Part shown: one piece after another, positions 34,265 through 44,752 of the stretch
Position numbering within the stretch: the stretch's first letter is position 1
How the letters are laid out: each line of letters starts with the position of its first letter
Source: Phymatolithon calcareum
Lineage: Eukaryota; Rhodophyta; Florideophyceae; Hapalidiales
Length of the DNA stretch: 64,000 nt
Assembly (NCBI GenBank): GCA_977006965.1
Contig: OZ345376.1
Coordinates: 1-64,000, forward strand
Direction of reading: 5' to 3'
Notes under the pieces: generated by a model
Database searches by the model: none
Seen by the model: only the letters and a program-made list of their open reading frames with translations
What the model was told of the DNA's origin: nothing
Made by a program: the position numbers and the translations under genes

Positions 34265-36260
34265 GCACGAAAGGCCGGCTCCTCAGATGCCTTAGTCTAT
34301 ACTTGTGTGGAATGACCTTCTTAAAGTAAAATCTGATGTGTGAACTCAACTGAACGAGCCATATTCTTTCAGAAAACCAGTCTCCATACGGAATATCGTT
34401 TGATAAGAACGCTGCACAGACCGCGCAGCCTAGTTGCATTGATGGCCGTTATACAAACAATGACGATGAACGGGGAGCTATACACGACGTGTGCAACACT
34501 ATCGCAGCAACGAGGGTTTACATTCCCTCAAGAATACCTTAGAATCACTTTTTACATTTCAATCACCAGCTTCTTGTTTTCCCTGATGTCCCACTCTTGC
34601 TAGATCGGATCTCGGAATTTTTATTTTTCGTCAGAGATCTGAGATCTAAACGATCTCTGACCAAGAAAAAAATAGTTTCTTGGACCAAAATACTTAATCA
34701 TACACATTTCAAAGCTAATTTAAGGTTTTGAAACATTTTTAATCTTATTTGAAATGAATAACTTCAGTTTTTAACTAAGAATCCATGTAAAAGCCGGGAC
34801 AAAATGTCCTTCATAATACGGGGCTCGAAAAATTATCAAATCCGCTATTTACTCCATAGAAAAGAAAATAGTGCCAATGGCTTCAGAACCTTCCGATACA
34901 TCGATTGCCAACTTCACCTTAGAGGCGAGCGCTTTCTCAGTGCAGCCAGAGTACGTAAGACAAACGGTGATTTACGTGCAAAATAATATTTCGGATATCA
35001 TATTATGATAAACATCGTTTAGGGGAGTGAAAAGCACATCTCTTGCGGCCATGATCCGATATGAAGGAAGCGAAAAGCTAATCATTGCATCCAAGCTTGC
35101 CAAAAAGGCACGCTATTCGAACGCTAGCTATACTGCTAGAGTGGGTACTATATCCGTCATCTCATGCAATGGGCTTCGGCGCTACCGGGATCGTAGCAGA
35201 TTTGATAATTTTCACCACCCCGTAGTCCTGTGTCCCGGCTGTTACATGGGATTCTTAGTTAAGAAAATGCAATATATTTTTGAATTGCAGCACCAATATC
35301 ACTGAAAAATGACGCAAATAGGCTCGCGAGACTCTAGAAAATGAGGTGCATCGAGAAGCGTCCTTGCATATGTGTGTAAGCAATGTTGACAATGCAATTT
35401 AGGCTCAAATGTCGGCAAAAAATTGGAATTTTCTTCTTGTTTTGGCCGTGGACTTCTTTGAATCTTCCGTACGCTAATTTATAGTAAGGCGGCTCTTTTG
35501 ACGAAATATATCAGTCGTGAAGCGCGTCAGACGCGCGTGGGGCCCCGTTTTGAGACGGCGTGCCTCCGACACACTGGGTTTGTTGGATTTTTCTTTACAA
35601 ATGTCATACTGTAATAGGCAGGATACGTCACAGGCACGTCTATTGATGAAAATGGCAGATGATCTGCAATTGATTGCGCTAGGTTGAGCCGCGGTCTATG
35701 TATGTTTGCTAAGCGTTTGATATGCAACAAACGCAGGTCAGCACTGAACGATGAGATGTGGCCGGAAATTAATTTACTGTATCTCTGTTATCGCAGCTCT
35801 AGAAAGGCAAAAGACGAAAATCTGTACAAAACGCGAAAAGCATGAGATTAGAGAATGGGATGTTCGAGTTACGCATGCGCTTTTTTGTTATCCAATAAAT
35901 TGCCACGTCACTCATGTGAAGACATCATAAAAACATCATGCTTTGATGCCAAATGAATCTTTCATAGAGCCCACATATCACTTCATTCAATTAATCTGAT
36001 TCTGTTTTACCTCGTTGTGGAATTTAAAATTTTAATATTTTTCGTCACTTTTCAAAAAAATTAATCACTCACTTCTACAAAACTCTCCCGCATCCACCAG
36101 TCTCCGTTTGCGGCGACTTTCGCATTTTCTCGCAACCCTCATATTCGTTTCCAATGCACTCCACTTTTGGAATTTCCCCTTCCACTGTAGTTTCTTTGTG
36201 ACTGGAGCCTCTCAATGGAGGGATGCAAACTGATATTCCACTATCCATTGCGTCACTACT
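34265..36260. other. Region without recognisable genes, upstream of the NB-ARC gene
   Basis: Several anonymous open frames (for example 35027-35305 plus) without motifs. The last few hundred bases are A/T-rich and form the upstream region of the gene starting at 36438. Confidence 0.4.
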
Positions 36261-36263
36261 TGA

Positions 36264-36308
36264 GGTGTGAAACTGATATCACAGATAGTACGATATCAGT
36301 TTCACACC
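36264..36308. promoter_or_regulatory. Perfect 17-bp inverted repeat upstream of the NB-ARC gene
   Basis: GGTGTGAAACTGATATC (36264-36280) and its exact reverse complement (36292-36308) flank an 11-nt spacer, about 130 bp before the gene's ATG. A looser partner AACTGATATTCC lies at 36228-36239. It could be an operator, an mRNA 5' leader hairpin, or a foldback remnant; position favours a link with the gene but nothing proves it. Confidence 0.55.
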
Positions 36309-36437
36309 AACAGCATCCCCGCAGCAATCCAGTACTTTAGTCAACCTCTTCCTCCCCATTAACAATCGAGCCACAGCACTAACTGCTCCATCACGGCCTC
36401 TACACCCAATCAAGGCAATCGACTGCACCACTTCAAC

Positions 36438-38735
36438 ATGGAGGCCGTTGGCTTTGGTCTTCCTATCATTACTCAAACTCTCACTATCGCCACTAGCATC
36501 TCGAACCGCATGGCCAACATCCGCGATGGCCCCGAAACGTTTCGCACCCTCACAGAAACACTTGATCGTCTGTCAGGGCAACTCGCGAGAATGGACAAAT
36601 TGCTCCACACGAGAGCAGGTACAATTCCAGATGAAGTTGCTGTCGACGTCAAGGCCACTCTGGAGTCTGTTCGCAGCACTCTTGTTCGATCCAGCTTAAC
36701 CGTGGAGAAATTTTGCTTGAAGGCCTTCCCAACGACCGCCAGTGGCTCAAGGGCTAAGGTCCAGTCCATGATCCGTCGAACATTCCGCGCCAAAGTCATA
36801 AGCAACGCAATGAATGATCTCCAAGTCCAGCTACAACATGCCTCTTCCCAGCTCTTGACCCTAATTTCAATGCTCGTTACAGGACTGAAAAGTCAAGAAC
36901 AGCAAAATGTTATTCTCTCGAAGCTCGATAGCTTGCACATCACCGGCAACGCGGAAGCGTATCGCGCGACAGCAAGCACGCCGGCACTTCCCGATGGTAC
37001 ACACCTCAACTTTGCAATGGATGTCGAGGGGGACCTCTGCACGCCGGAGGCAATGTTAAAGGCATCTATACTTGCCGCAGGTGCAACATCCCCGGTCAAA
37101 GCGGCCTCAGGAACTATTACGCATGCGCACGGCGTGGTAGGCATTGCGGGAGTGGGCAAAACGATTGCGCTGCAGTCGCTTGCGTTTGACGAAGATGTCC
37201 GGACTCGTTTCCCTGACGGAATCCTGTACGTGGCACTTGGTCAAGGCGCCTCTTTGTCGATGGCAATAGATGCCATCGGGAAAATCTTGTGGCTCACAGG
37301 GTCATCGGCCTTCGCCTCCACAGTGGAACGCTCCTCGTTGCTGCACGATGCTGTGGACTATGCGGTCGAGTGGTTCAACGATAAAATCTGCCTCTTTCTA
37401 GTCGACGATTTGTGGCCTACAACTAACTGCAAGACCGGGTTCTTGCACGACTTTCGCCAAATCTTAAGGTCATGCCCGCAGAGCCGAATGGCGATAACCA
37501 CCCTAAGTACAGCTATTGCAAAAGCTGCTGGACAAAAGGTCGACATTGCGCCGAGAGCGCCACAAGGGGCCGTGTCCGCTAACATATTCATGATACATGC
37601 GACTCGAGATGTGACGAAAAAAGCTCCTCAAGAACCCAACGGCGCCCTAAGAAGGAGTATCGCGACGATCCTTACAATTTGTGCAGGGCTTCCTATCGCT
37701 TTGGCAGTGTGTGGAAGTACAGTGGCAATATTGGCAGAAGAACTAGGAAACTTTGAAGGTGCGTGCGACGCATACGCTGTGGAGCTGGAGAGACAGAGGA
37801 CCGAACTTGGCGAAGAGCAAGGCCCTGGAGGATCGAGCTTAAACTCCGGAATCATTCTCAGTCTAACAATCCTAGAAGCTGAATTTGTGCAAATGAAGAT
37901 AAGAAATGTTGTAGACCTTGAGACTACGATCGCTGATCTATACACTAGCCTTTGCGTGCTGAGACACCAGGCCTGTGTCCCCGTTTCTGTTCTGAGCCAT
38001 ATGTGGAAGGTGGACGAATATTTTGCGTTGGGAGTTATCCGCCTGCTCAACAAGCTTAGTCTTTGTAAGCTCCTTTTTCAGGACCGTGCGGAAAATATAG
38101 CGAAGGAATGCAGTCTCCAGCTGCATGATCTACAGCTGGACTTTTGTAAGCGACAGGCCGACGTGAAGAGGATCAGCTCCTTATGGCATACCCGGATACT
38201 GAGCGGATATAAAGAACAACTGACGAACACGTTTATGGTTTCATTATCGGATGAAAAAGGCGATTCCTTTGAGCATGGACTGCTGGCCTACACACCAAGG
38301 CCGTGGTGGTCCATCCCTAACGACGGGTATATTCATCTGAATCTTGCCAGACATCTGGTGTCTGCAAATTTGGGTACCGAACTTGCCGCTCTTCTTTTAG
38401 ATGCGCGATGGACGAATAGACGATTTGATATCGGTGGTATCTTGTCACTCAAATCGGACTTTGATTGTTTGGTGCATCTTGGGGAAGACGATTTCCCACT
38501 CAGAGTCAGTCGGGAATTTGAGTTGATATGGAAAGCGATACAAGTGTCGTGGGGAACAGTTTCAGACGGAAAGCGATCGTTTGTCACGCAAGTGTGCGGG
38601 TGCCTCTCTATTTTAAGGACGGACAGTGCAGTTGTGAGATCATACATGAAGAGCGTCGAAGCGCACACACCAGTGCCGCACCTGATGCCTGTTAAGCCGT
38701 TAGTGTGCCAAGGGATATCCTCAAGAAGAGGCTGA
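36438..38735 (+). CDS. NB-ARC domain protein (N-terminal half of an NB-ARC-WD40 gene)
   Basis: 765 codons, unbroken from ATG. Residues 1-160 form a helical N-terminal domain resembling those of STAND signalling proteins. The NB-ARC core follows: P-loop GIAGVGKT (235-242), Walker B ICLFLVDDLW (317-326), SRMAITTLS (349-357), CAGLPIALA (415-423) and an MHD-like LHDLQLDF (562-569). Such proteins are ATP/ADP-switched sensors, with repeats at the C-terminus that detect a trigger. The frame ends soon after an expected linker (SYMKSVEAHTPVPHL), and WD40 repeats resume about 3.3 kb downstream at 42.0 kb beyond two transposons. The ORF is intact, but the original protein was probably longer. No introns are needed. 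Confidence 0.93.
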   Translation: MEAVGFGLPIITQTLTIATSISNRMANIRDGPETFRTLTETLDRLSGQLARMDKLLHTRAGTIPDEVAVDVKATLESVRSTLVRSSLTVEKFCLKAFPTTASGSRAKVQSMIRRTFRAKVISNAMNDLQVQLQHASSQLLTLISMLVTGLKSQEQQNVILSKLDSLHITGNAEAYRATASTPALPDGTHLNFAMDVEGDLCTPEAMLKASILAAGATSPVKAASGTITHAHGVVGIAGVGKTIALQSLAFDEDVRTRFPDGILYVALGQGASLSMAIDAIGKILWLTGSSAFASTVERSSLLHDAVDYAVEWFNDKICLFLVDDLWPTTNCKTGFLHDFRQILRSCPQSRMAITTLSTAIAKAAGQKVDIAPRAPQGAVSANIFMIHATRDVTKKAPQEPNGALRRSIATILTICAGLPIALAVCGSTVAILAEELGNFEGACDAYAVELERQRTELGEEQGPGGSSLNSGIILSLTILEAEFVQMKIRNVVDLETTIADLYTSLCVLRHQACVPVSVLSHMWKVDEYFALGVIRLLNKLSLCKLLFQDRAENIAKECSLQLHDLQLDFCKRQADVKRISSLWHTRILSGYKEQLTNTFMVSLSDEKGDSFEHGLLAYTPRPWWSIPNDGYIHLNLARHLVSANLGTELAALLLDARWTNRRFDIGGILSLKSDFDCLVHLGEDDFPLRVSREFELIWKAIQVSWGTVSDGKRSFVTQVCGCLSILRTDSAVVRSYMKSVEAHTPVPHLMPVKPLVCQGISSRRG

Positions 38736-38902
38736 CAGAGAAACTTCCTGAAGAGATAAAATGATGGTTGCGTACCTGCTTGTTTGTTTATTGCAGGTTA
38801 TTCGAATTACACAAAGTGTACATTATTCAACATCTAGTGTCTAGTTTACTGAAATTTTCCCTCAATTGAGGGGCACTTTTCCCTCAATTGAGGGTATGAG
38901 AT

Positions 38903-39263
38903 TCATACAATTTTTTGCAAACGAAAGCTCTCCAATATTAAGCTCTTCGACAACGTTAAGCTTATGGATAACAACAACGCGCTTCGTGAAACAGTCTCAA
39001 CCAAATGAATGCGACAGATGCATGTTTCGCCACCATAAAGCTTGCTACATGATGAACATATGACAGTCATTTTCCTCACTTTGCAAACTTTGCGGTTGAT
39101 TTGCGCCGCAAAAGTAGTCGTCATGGTATTCGAATTCTTCATTTTCTTCTCGGTGGGAATGAAGCGGGTTCGAACACTGCTCTCTAACGTATTTGTACGA
39201 TATGAATTGAATGAACGGTTTGCAGACAGAAGAAGCGTCCTCGATGCGCTGACCGGGCAACAA
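38903..39263 (-). pseudogene. Transposase C-terminal remnant with cysteine-rich domain
   Basis: The minus frame RKVCKVRKMTVICSSCSKLY (about 39060-39120) matches CKVCKVKKTTFVFSSC of copy 1. Another minus frame, YHDDYFCGANQPQSLQSEEN, matches TDDYFCCAEQLQSLQSEEN at 29215. Both show that the tail of the transposase was kept. The cysteine spacing C-x2-C, C-x2-C and a following C-x-C resembles the piggyBac cysteine-rich domain. Confidence 0.8.
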
Positions 39264-39298
39264 TGGATGTATGAAGAGATGACAAGCTGTCGGATACT

Positions 39299-39840
39299 AT
39301 GGGAAGGCTGATTGATGACATGATCACTTTCGAAGCAATTTGGATCTCAAGCTACTGTGGGCTCGCTGGGAACGAAAAAACGGACGTCCTTGCTCGAAAA
39401 GTCATTACGGAGTCAAGTCTGGTGACGCATCATAATATAGCCTTAACCATAGAATCTGCGCCGTCGATTGTCAATCGGCACCTGTCGACAAAGCTTAGGA
39501 GTAAGCAGTTGTTACCCCCAGAGCGCAATATAAGCCACAAGCGCGCTGACACTACTCTCAATCAACTTACCGCACTATGTTGCTCGTTGGTAACAGTTTT
39601 TCAAGATGTTCCCGTTGACTATGACCCTATATTCAAGACATGCTCTGTGAGAATCAAGGAGACCGTGGAGCATCTACTCCTACGCTGGAGTGGACGGAAT
39701 GTATCAATGCGCCAGACTATTGTTAGAGTTTTCACCAAAACGGTGGAGGAAATATGCATTGAGAAACGGGTCGAAGTACTCAACTCCGAGAACAATGAGG
39801 GGCTGTTTGAAAACATCGCAAAAATCTTAGAGAGCGTAGC
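39299..39840 (+). mobile_element. LINE fragment: RNase H domain and 3' part
   Basis: The plus frame reads WISSYCGLAGNEKTDVLARK, the conserved RNase H motif of non-LTR retrotransposons (compare W-x-P-x-H-x-G-x-x-G-N-E-x-A-D), with tyrosine in place of histidine at the SYC position. KETVEHLLLRW downstream corresponds to the C-terminal cysteine/histidine region. The ORF runs to 39967, but the last part reads antisense through transposase-related DNA of the surrounding element. The fragment lies in the position of the lost catalytic core. Confidence 0.8.
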
Positions 39841-40450
39841 GAAGAGAGCCCCCAAAAGGCGCCTAGTGCTTCTGAGGACTGCGCTGCAGCTTGGTTGGTT
39901 TTTCGTTGCGAATGGAGCAGGAAAATTGGCGTTTTCTGATGAAGGTTGGCGAAGACGAGTACTGTAAGCAGGATTTGGCAATGCTAAACTTTTCCAGTGT
40001 GGGCTTGGTCCAAGGTGCCAAACGGACTGAAGCACCATCATCAGGTTTTTATGAATTGAGGCTAACAATCTTGACGGTCGCAATTTTAATCTTCTTCACT
40101 GGGTGCTGAATTAGGACCCATTTTACGCACAGTGACGTGCTTACAAGACCACCGATCTTCTCTTCAATTACATCCTGAGCCGTACCAATCACATTTATTG
40201 ACTTGGAAATGGCTGCCTATAGTCTACAACATTCTTCTCGAGTAAGCGCCTTCGTTTCCTTGGCATGTTTGGCTGCACCGACCCTTAGACGGGAGCCTTT
40301 TTCTTGCGGCACAGCAGGTCTGCTTCTTAAGAGTAGACAGCACGTTTTTGTTCCTAGCTCAGCACGATGTGCTTTTCAGGTGGTGGTTGCGCTACTCCTC
40401 GCACAGAAGACAAGTCCGGCTTTACGACTATGGCGTGAGCGAGCTGTTCT
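39800..40450 (-). pseudogene. Transposase N-terminal remnant in copy 2
   Basis: Minus-strand sequence aligns with 27162-27680 of copy 1: CCTAATTCAGCACCCAGTGAAGAAGATTAA-type and GCGTAAAATGGGT blocks match, and TACTCGTCTTCGCCAACCTTCATC matches TACTCGTGGTCGCCAATCTTCATC. No open frame survives across it. Confidence 0.75.
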
Positions 40451-40672
40451 GCCTTCATTTTATAGATTTTTTCGAGCTTTAAAGTCACCCCTCAATTGAG
40501 GGATTTACAATCAATTGAGGTGGTTAGTAAACTAGACACTAGAGGTCTTCTAAATGCTCCTGATATGGATCCATTCCTGGTACTCGCTTATCTGCTTCGC
40601 GCTAGTACTGCTGCGCACCACTCCACGGCGACATCCGTGTGCCCTTTGCGGAACGTTAATTCAATTCTTGCT

Positions 40673-40778
40673 TGCGACAGGACTCGAACCGGCGACCTCA
40701 ACATTCCTGCCTGTATCATACCGAAATATGCGCACAGGTCCGCGGAGGCAGTTTTACCACTATACCACAGGTGGATGC
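40673..40778 (-). tRNA. tRNA-like sequence (pseudogene or tRNA-derived SINE)
   Basis: On the minus strand, TGGTATAGTGGTAAAACTG resembles an internal A box, and GGTTCGAGTCC (40680-40690) is a canonical B box. A possible anticodon-arm pairing CTGCC/GGCAG encloses about 35 nt, which would mean an intron. The acceptor arms do not pair and the T stem has a mismatch, so a working tRNA is unlikely. The plus-strand copy at 45127 shares TGCGCATAT between its boxes. Confidence 0.35.
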
Positions 40779-40789
40779 GTACCTGTTAA

Positions 40790-41990
40790 AATCATCTTGG
40801 GTCACATCAGCTAGAGACGAGACTGCAACGTGGTGTATCATCGACCGAGTAGTACCTCAAGGTTCTCCGCTTAGTCCATGCCTATACAATATATTCATGG
40901 AAACATTCGCAGAAGCCGTCTCCAAGACAGACGGAAACGTCTCAGACAGCCCAGTGCAATTGTTCGCAGATAATGTTCAGCTTCAAGCGAAGAAAGGACG
41001 AGGAATGCAGAAACTTCTTGATATAGCGACCATTTGGGCAAGCGAAAATGGCATGAAATGGAACACAAAAACCAGGAAAAAGCGAAGTTCTTAAGTACAA
41101 AGTGCTTCAGAAGCACACTTTTTACTTGGCGGGACGAGAACTATATCAAGCCTGGAGACTCTCGCATCTTGGGGTAAGCATGAATAACAAGGGTGTTACG
41201 GATGACATGGCCATAGCAAGAGTTCGAAATGCTGCAGGATGCATACAAAAGCTTCGGGAGCATGGAGTGAATGTTCGAAGATTCAAACCGGAGAATTGAA
41301 TCAGGATCTTTAAGTCGCTAATTATCCCGAAATGGGAGTATGCGTTACACGTTATTCCAATGACAAATCGATTGCTCTCGGCAATCGAGTCGGCAGAGGG
41401 CGTGCTCTACAAGAATGTTTTCGGAAAGTATGCCGAACACCGCTGGGACCGAATGCGAGTTCTGTGCTGACTGGGACCACCAAAGATGAGGAGACGTCAT
41501 CAAGCAGAAAGGTTTGCATTAAGCCTGGTAAGACACAAAAAGCGCCTTGAAGAAACAGAAGAGTACTTTGGAAGAGATGTAGACATAATGGAAGCAATGA
41601 AGGATATTGAAGACCTGCCACAAGCCCTTCAGAAAGCCCAGGAGGGATATGTCACGAAGAAGAGGAGGAGAGAAGAAACAATTAAGGTATGGGAAAAGGA
41701 AGAAGAAGGCAGATCAATGAAGATTCTCATTGAAGGCAAGCTACCAGGGATCCTTTACATAGGAGAAAGAACAAAACGTTTAAGGTGCCTAAGGTTGACA
41801 GTCAACCGAGCACCCCTTTGGAGGAAAACAGTACTGGGTGCCTACTGTGGGATTACCGCGGTGATCGAACTAGTCGCCTTACAACGTACTCTAGCGTCGT
41901 CGAAGATGAGTACGTTGTAAGGCGACTAGTAGTCCAAGCGACTCACAGGAGCTCTTGTTGGGAGAGAATTAAGAATCAAGAACGTTTTGA
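40790..41990 (+). mobile_element. LINE, 3' half with reverse-transcriptase domain
   Basis: The frame from about 40800 reads DRVVPQGSPLSPCLYNIFME, then LFADNVQLQA, the counterpart of the catalytic (Y/F)ADD box with N in place of the last D. After a frame change near 41095 it continues YLAGRELYQAWRLSHLGVS, a connection-domain-like stretch (IIPKWEYALHVIPMTNRLL) and a helical tail (RLEETEEYFGRDVDI, 41560). It is truncated at the 5' end and inactive. It lies between transposon copy 2 and the WD40 part of the NB-ARC-WD40 gene. Confidence 0.85.
41869..41930. repeat. Perfect 23-bp inverted repeat
   Basis: Arms 41869-41891 and 41908-41930 (starting ACTAGTCGCC and ending GGCGACTAGT) are exact reverse complements around a 16-nt loop. 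It lies at the 3' end of the LINE fragment, close to its junction with the WD40 sequence. The corresponding end of the LINE at 52.6 kb does not show it. Confidence 0.9.
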
Positions 41991-41994
41991 GTAG

Positions 41995-43927
41995 CCAGAG
42001 GTCTTTAGCTTAGAGATTATCGCAAGAGCTGCCCCGTTACTCCAAGCTGAGGCTTTGGGAGCTCTCAAAATAAAATCATCAATTATCCCTGTTACGCCGT
42101 ATTTCCCCAACCCAGGCAACGCTCTGATAATGGAGATTCCTTTCGGATGTTTTTGTCGTGCAGTTGATTGCACTACTTGTGGTTGCTTTATTGCAGCAGG
42201 AGTAGGCAATGATGTTGTTGTTTCAGATGCATCGACGGGCGAAGTATTGAAGCGTTTGACAAGACATCCGGCTGGTGCAAGCTGCTTGTCGTTTGCCAGT
42301 GGATCGAATAGAATTGTCTCAGGGTCGGAAGACGATTCGGTCGCTGTCTGGCAATGGGAGACGTCCGAGGCGCCAGCTCATGTTCTCGAAGGCCACTGCA
42401 ACTTGGTAAACGGCATTGCTGTGTGTAGCGAAGGTTCGAAGATATTCTCGTGCTCTGGTCATCGCACAGTGAGGCTTTGGGACCTGAACACTGGCACACA
42501 AATCGAAGAATTCGTACAGAACAGCGATGTTTATTGAGTTGCTGTTTCTAATGATGGCGAATACGTTGCAATCGGATTACGCAATGTAACGCCTAAAGTT
42601 ATGAACAGTAGCACCGGTCGTACTCTCTTGGAATATTCCAAAGCACATGCACAAGGAATTCTCTCCATTGCGTTTAGTGCGAGGGACCAGCTCTTGGCGA
42701 CTGGGTCAGCGGACCATAAAATTCGAGTGTGGGACACTACAACTTGGATGTTTGTCGCTGGACCCTTTAAAGGAAACGCAAAAATTGTGGACTGCGTCAG
42801 GTTCAGTCCAGTGGGACAACAAATTGCGTCTAGATCGTCGGATCGCACTGTTATACGCACGGAAGAGTGACAAGTGTTGCGTTTACTCCAGTCGGGGAAA
42901 GAATTGTTTCCGGGTCTGCGGAAGATTTTATTCGAATGTGGGACATGCATGCGTGTTGAAGCGGAAGCGAATGAACCGGAATATGGACACTCTGATGCCG
43001 TATTTGCTGTTGCGATAAGTCATGACGGGCTTCGAGTTGCGTCGGGTTCGATGTACAGAATAGTTCGATTGTGGGACTCGCGTACCGGCAATCATATTGG
43101 TCGCCCAATGGAAGGTCACAAAAGATGCGTGAGATGTGTTTCGTTCAGTCATGAAGGGTTTTGCAGACTATGTCACTTTTAGCGAAATAGAGCTTTTGGG
43201 TTCCGATTGAGTCGTAGTGTCTCGCCAGAAGTGTTGCCCCAAGCGTCAGCAGATGCATTGGTAACACTATAATAAAAATGTCCTCTTCTTCTTCTTCAGT
43301 CATGAAGGGCGACATTTAGTCTCCGGATCAGACGACAAAACAGTTCGCCTATGGGGCGCAAAGACTTCAAATGAAACTAGGGCTCCTATGGAAGGTCACT
43401 CAGGCATCGTGAATTTCGTGTTGTTCAGCTCAAATGGTCAGCGAATTCTCTCCGGATCCAGCGACAAAACGGTTAGAATATGGGACGCCAAATCAGGCGT
43501 TCTGATAGGAAGTCTGCTGGTGGGGCACACAGAAAAAGTTGTGGCGATCTCTGAGAGCGGTGATGGATCCCACGTCTTGGTCCGGAACTCCGGTGGCGCC
43601 GTCATCATTTGGAACCGCGTGAACCGAAAAATCGTTTATCAATCGACGCAACAACTGAGCGATTCTAAAGGCGAAACTCGGATAAAATATGACAGTGGCA
43701 CAAGTCACGAAATGACGCACGAGGAGGCGAGAAATGTCATTTGGAGTTATGGACAAGAGACACCGCATTTGTGGACCTCATTTTTTCCTCCATATACGGC
43801 ACAACTGTACTCTCGAGGTGATTATTATACCAAAAGAAGACACATTACTTCTTTCTTTGTCGTCTGCAGTTTACTCGTGGAGGTAAAATGCTATGAAAAG
43901 GTTGTCTGCCGTAGGAATGAGCGATAG
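41995..43927 (+). pseudogene. WD40-repeat half of the NB-ARC-WD40 gene
   Basis: Plus-strand frames hold at least eight WD40 units: ASCLSFASGSNRIVSGSEDD...VAVWQW, SKIFSCSGHRTVRLWDL, LLATGSADHKIRVWDT, GQQIASRSSDRTV, GERIVSGSAEDFIRMWDM, LRVASGSMYRIVRLWDS, HLVSGSDDKTVRLWG and QRILSGSSDKTVRIWDA. Breaks are a TGA at about 42536 (position after SDVY), a frame change with loss of about one blade strand near 42860, another near 42955, and a 151-bp insertion at 43.15-43.31 kb. The propeller would be the sensor half of the protein encoded at 36438. The last frame runs on past the final repeat to a stop at 43925-43927. Confidence 0.88.
43144..43309 (+). other. 151-bp insertion with 15-bp direct repeats, intron-like
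   Basis: TTCAGTCATGAAGGG occurs at 43144-43158 and 43295-43309, bracketing sequence absent from the WD40 consensus. The insert starts GTTTTG (43158) and ends TTCTTCTTCTTCAG (43286-43299), a good polypyrimidine tract plus AG. Removing 43158-43299 (142 bp) restores the frame and adds three residues (HEG) between FSHEG and RHLVSG. It may be an introner-type insertion or a short retroposon with a CTT-rich tail. Confidence 0.7.
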
Positions 43928-43929
43928 GG

Positions 43930-44750
43930 CAGTAGTTATAAGTAAATGAATGCTTGGCTAACCCTTTCTTCCAGAGATTGTAACCTGAACACATTTGGTT
44001 TCCACATTAACACTGGATTACTCAAATCTTCTTCCTTTCAAGTACAACACTTAGAGGAATATGAAGAATTCGTATTTTAGTTAAATCATTGATAGTATCA
44101 GGGATCGGCCTAATTTACTTTTGATGCAATGGAATACAATTTTCTATATATTTTCTTGAGTTTTAGCAATGGCAATCCATATTGGAGCCATGCTAATTGG
44201 AGAATAGTTTTCAATCACAATGCAAATTGGGGCCGTTCTGTTTAGTCTTAGCTGGCACTCACCTTTTGATTGTACTTTTCGAAACCCTGCTTCGTCTCGC
44301 ACGCATAGCTTCTCCGTTTTACAGCATCGACAGGAAGCAAGGTTGCTTCTGTGTGCATTCAGTCGTATTCACTCGACCAGGGCTTCGGGAGCAATCAATT
44401 GGAATGTAACAAATTGCAAAAATACTCGATATTGTGTAGGGTATGAGTATTGCAATACATATTCCAGAGATGCAGAAGTATTGCAATATGTTGTGCAATT
44501 GTTTAAAGTTTTGCAAAATGAGGAGGTCGGAAATATTGCAATACAATTTACAGCGGATGTAAAATATTGCAATCTTTGCTCCCTAATCAACTCTGGAGAC
44601 AATTTGATAGGACAAGTAGGCTAAAGACGTGTGTCCCTGATCAAGAACATGTGTGGACCAATGATGTAATGTATATCAAGGATGTGTATCCTCAACATCA
44701 ACTGAAATACTTTTATTAAAGGGTTGCATGCAATATGCAGATAAAATTCG
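43930..44750. other. A/T-rich stretch with TATTGCAATA cluster
   Basis: The palindromic decamer TATTGCAATA or close variants occurs near 44451, 44489, 44537 and 44570 (the last as ATATTGCAATC). Otherwise no gene is seen; the frames at 44197-44624 have no motif. Confidence 0.5.
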
Positions 44751-44752
44751 CA

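Larger units (their letters stand above)
38834..40542 (-). mobile_element. PiggyBac-like DNA transposon, copy 2 (gutted)
   Basis: Ends CTAGTGTCTAGTTTACT (38834-38850) and AGTAAACTAGACACTAG (40526-40542) are exact inverted repeats and share CTAGTGTCTA with copy 1. Paired palindromes CCCTCAATTGAGGG sit next to each end (38858-38873, 38881-38894, 40488-40502, 40511-40520). On the minus strand it retains the transposase N-terminal part (about 39850-40450) and the cysteine-rich C-terminal part (about 38900-39260), but the catalytic core is replaced by a plus-strand LINE RNase H fragment. It separates the halves of the NB-ARC-WD40 gene. Confidence 0.88.

Noticed and set aside
40672-41094. Single 140-codon gene starting upstream of the reverse-transcriptase motif
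   Set aside because: Its first part is antisense to a tRNA-like sequence; only the part from about 40800 matches a LINE.
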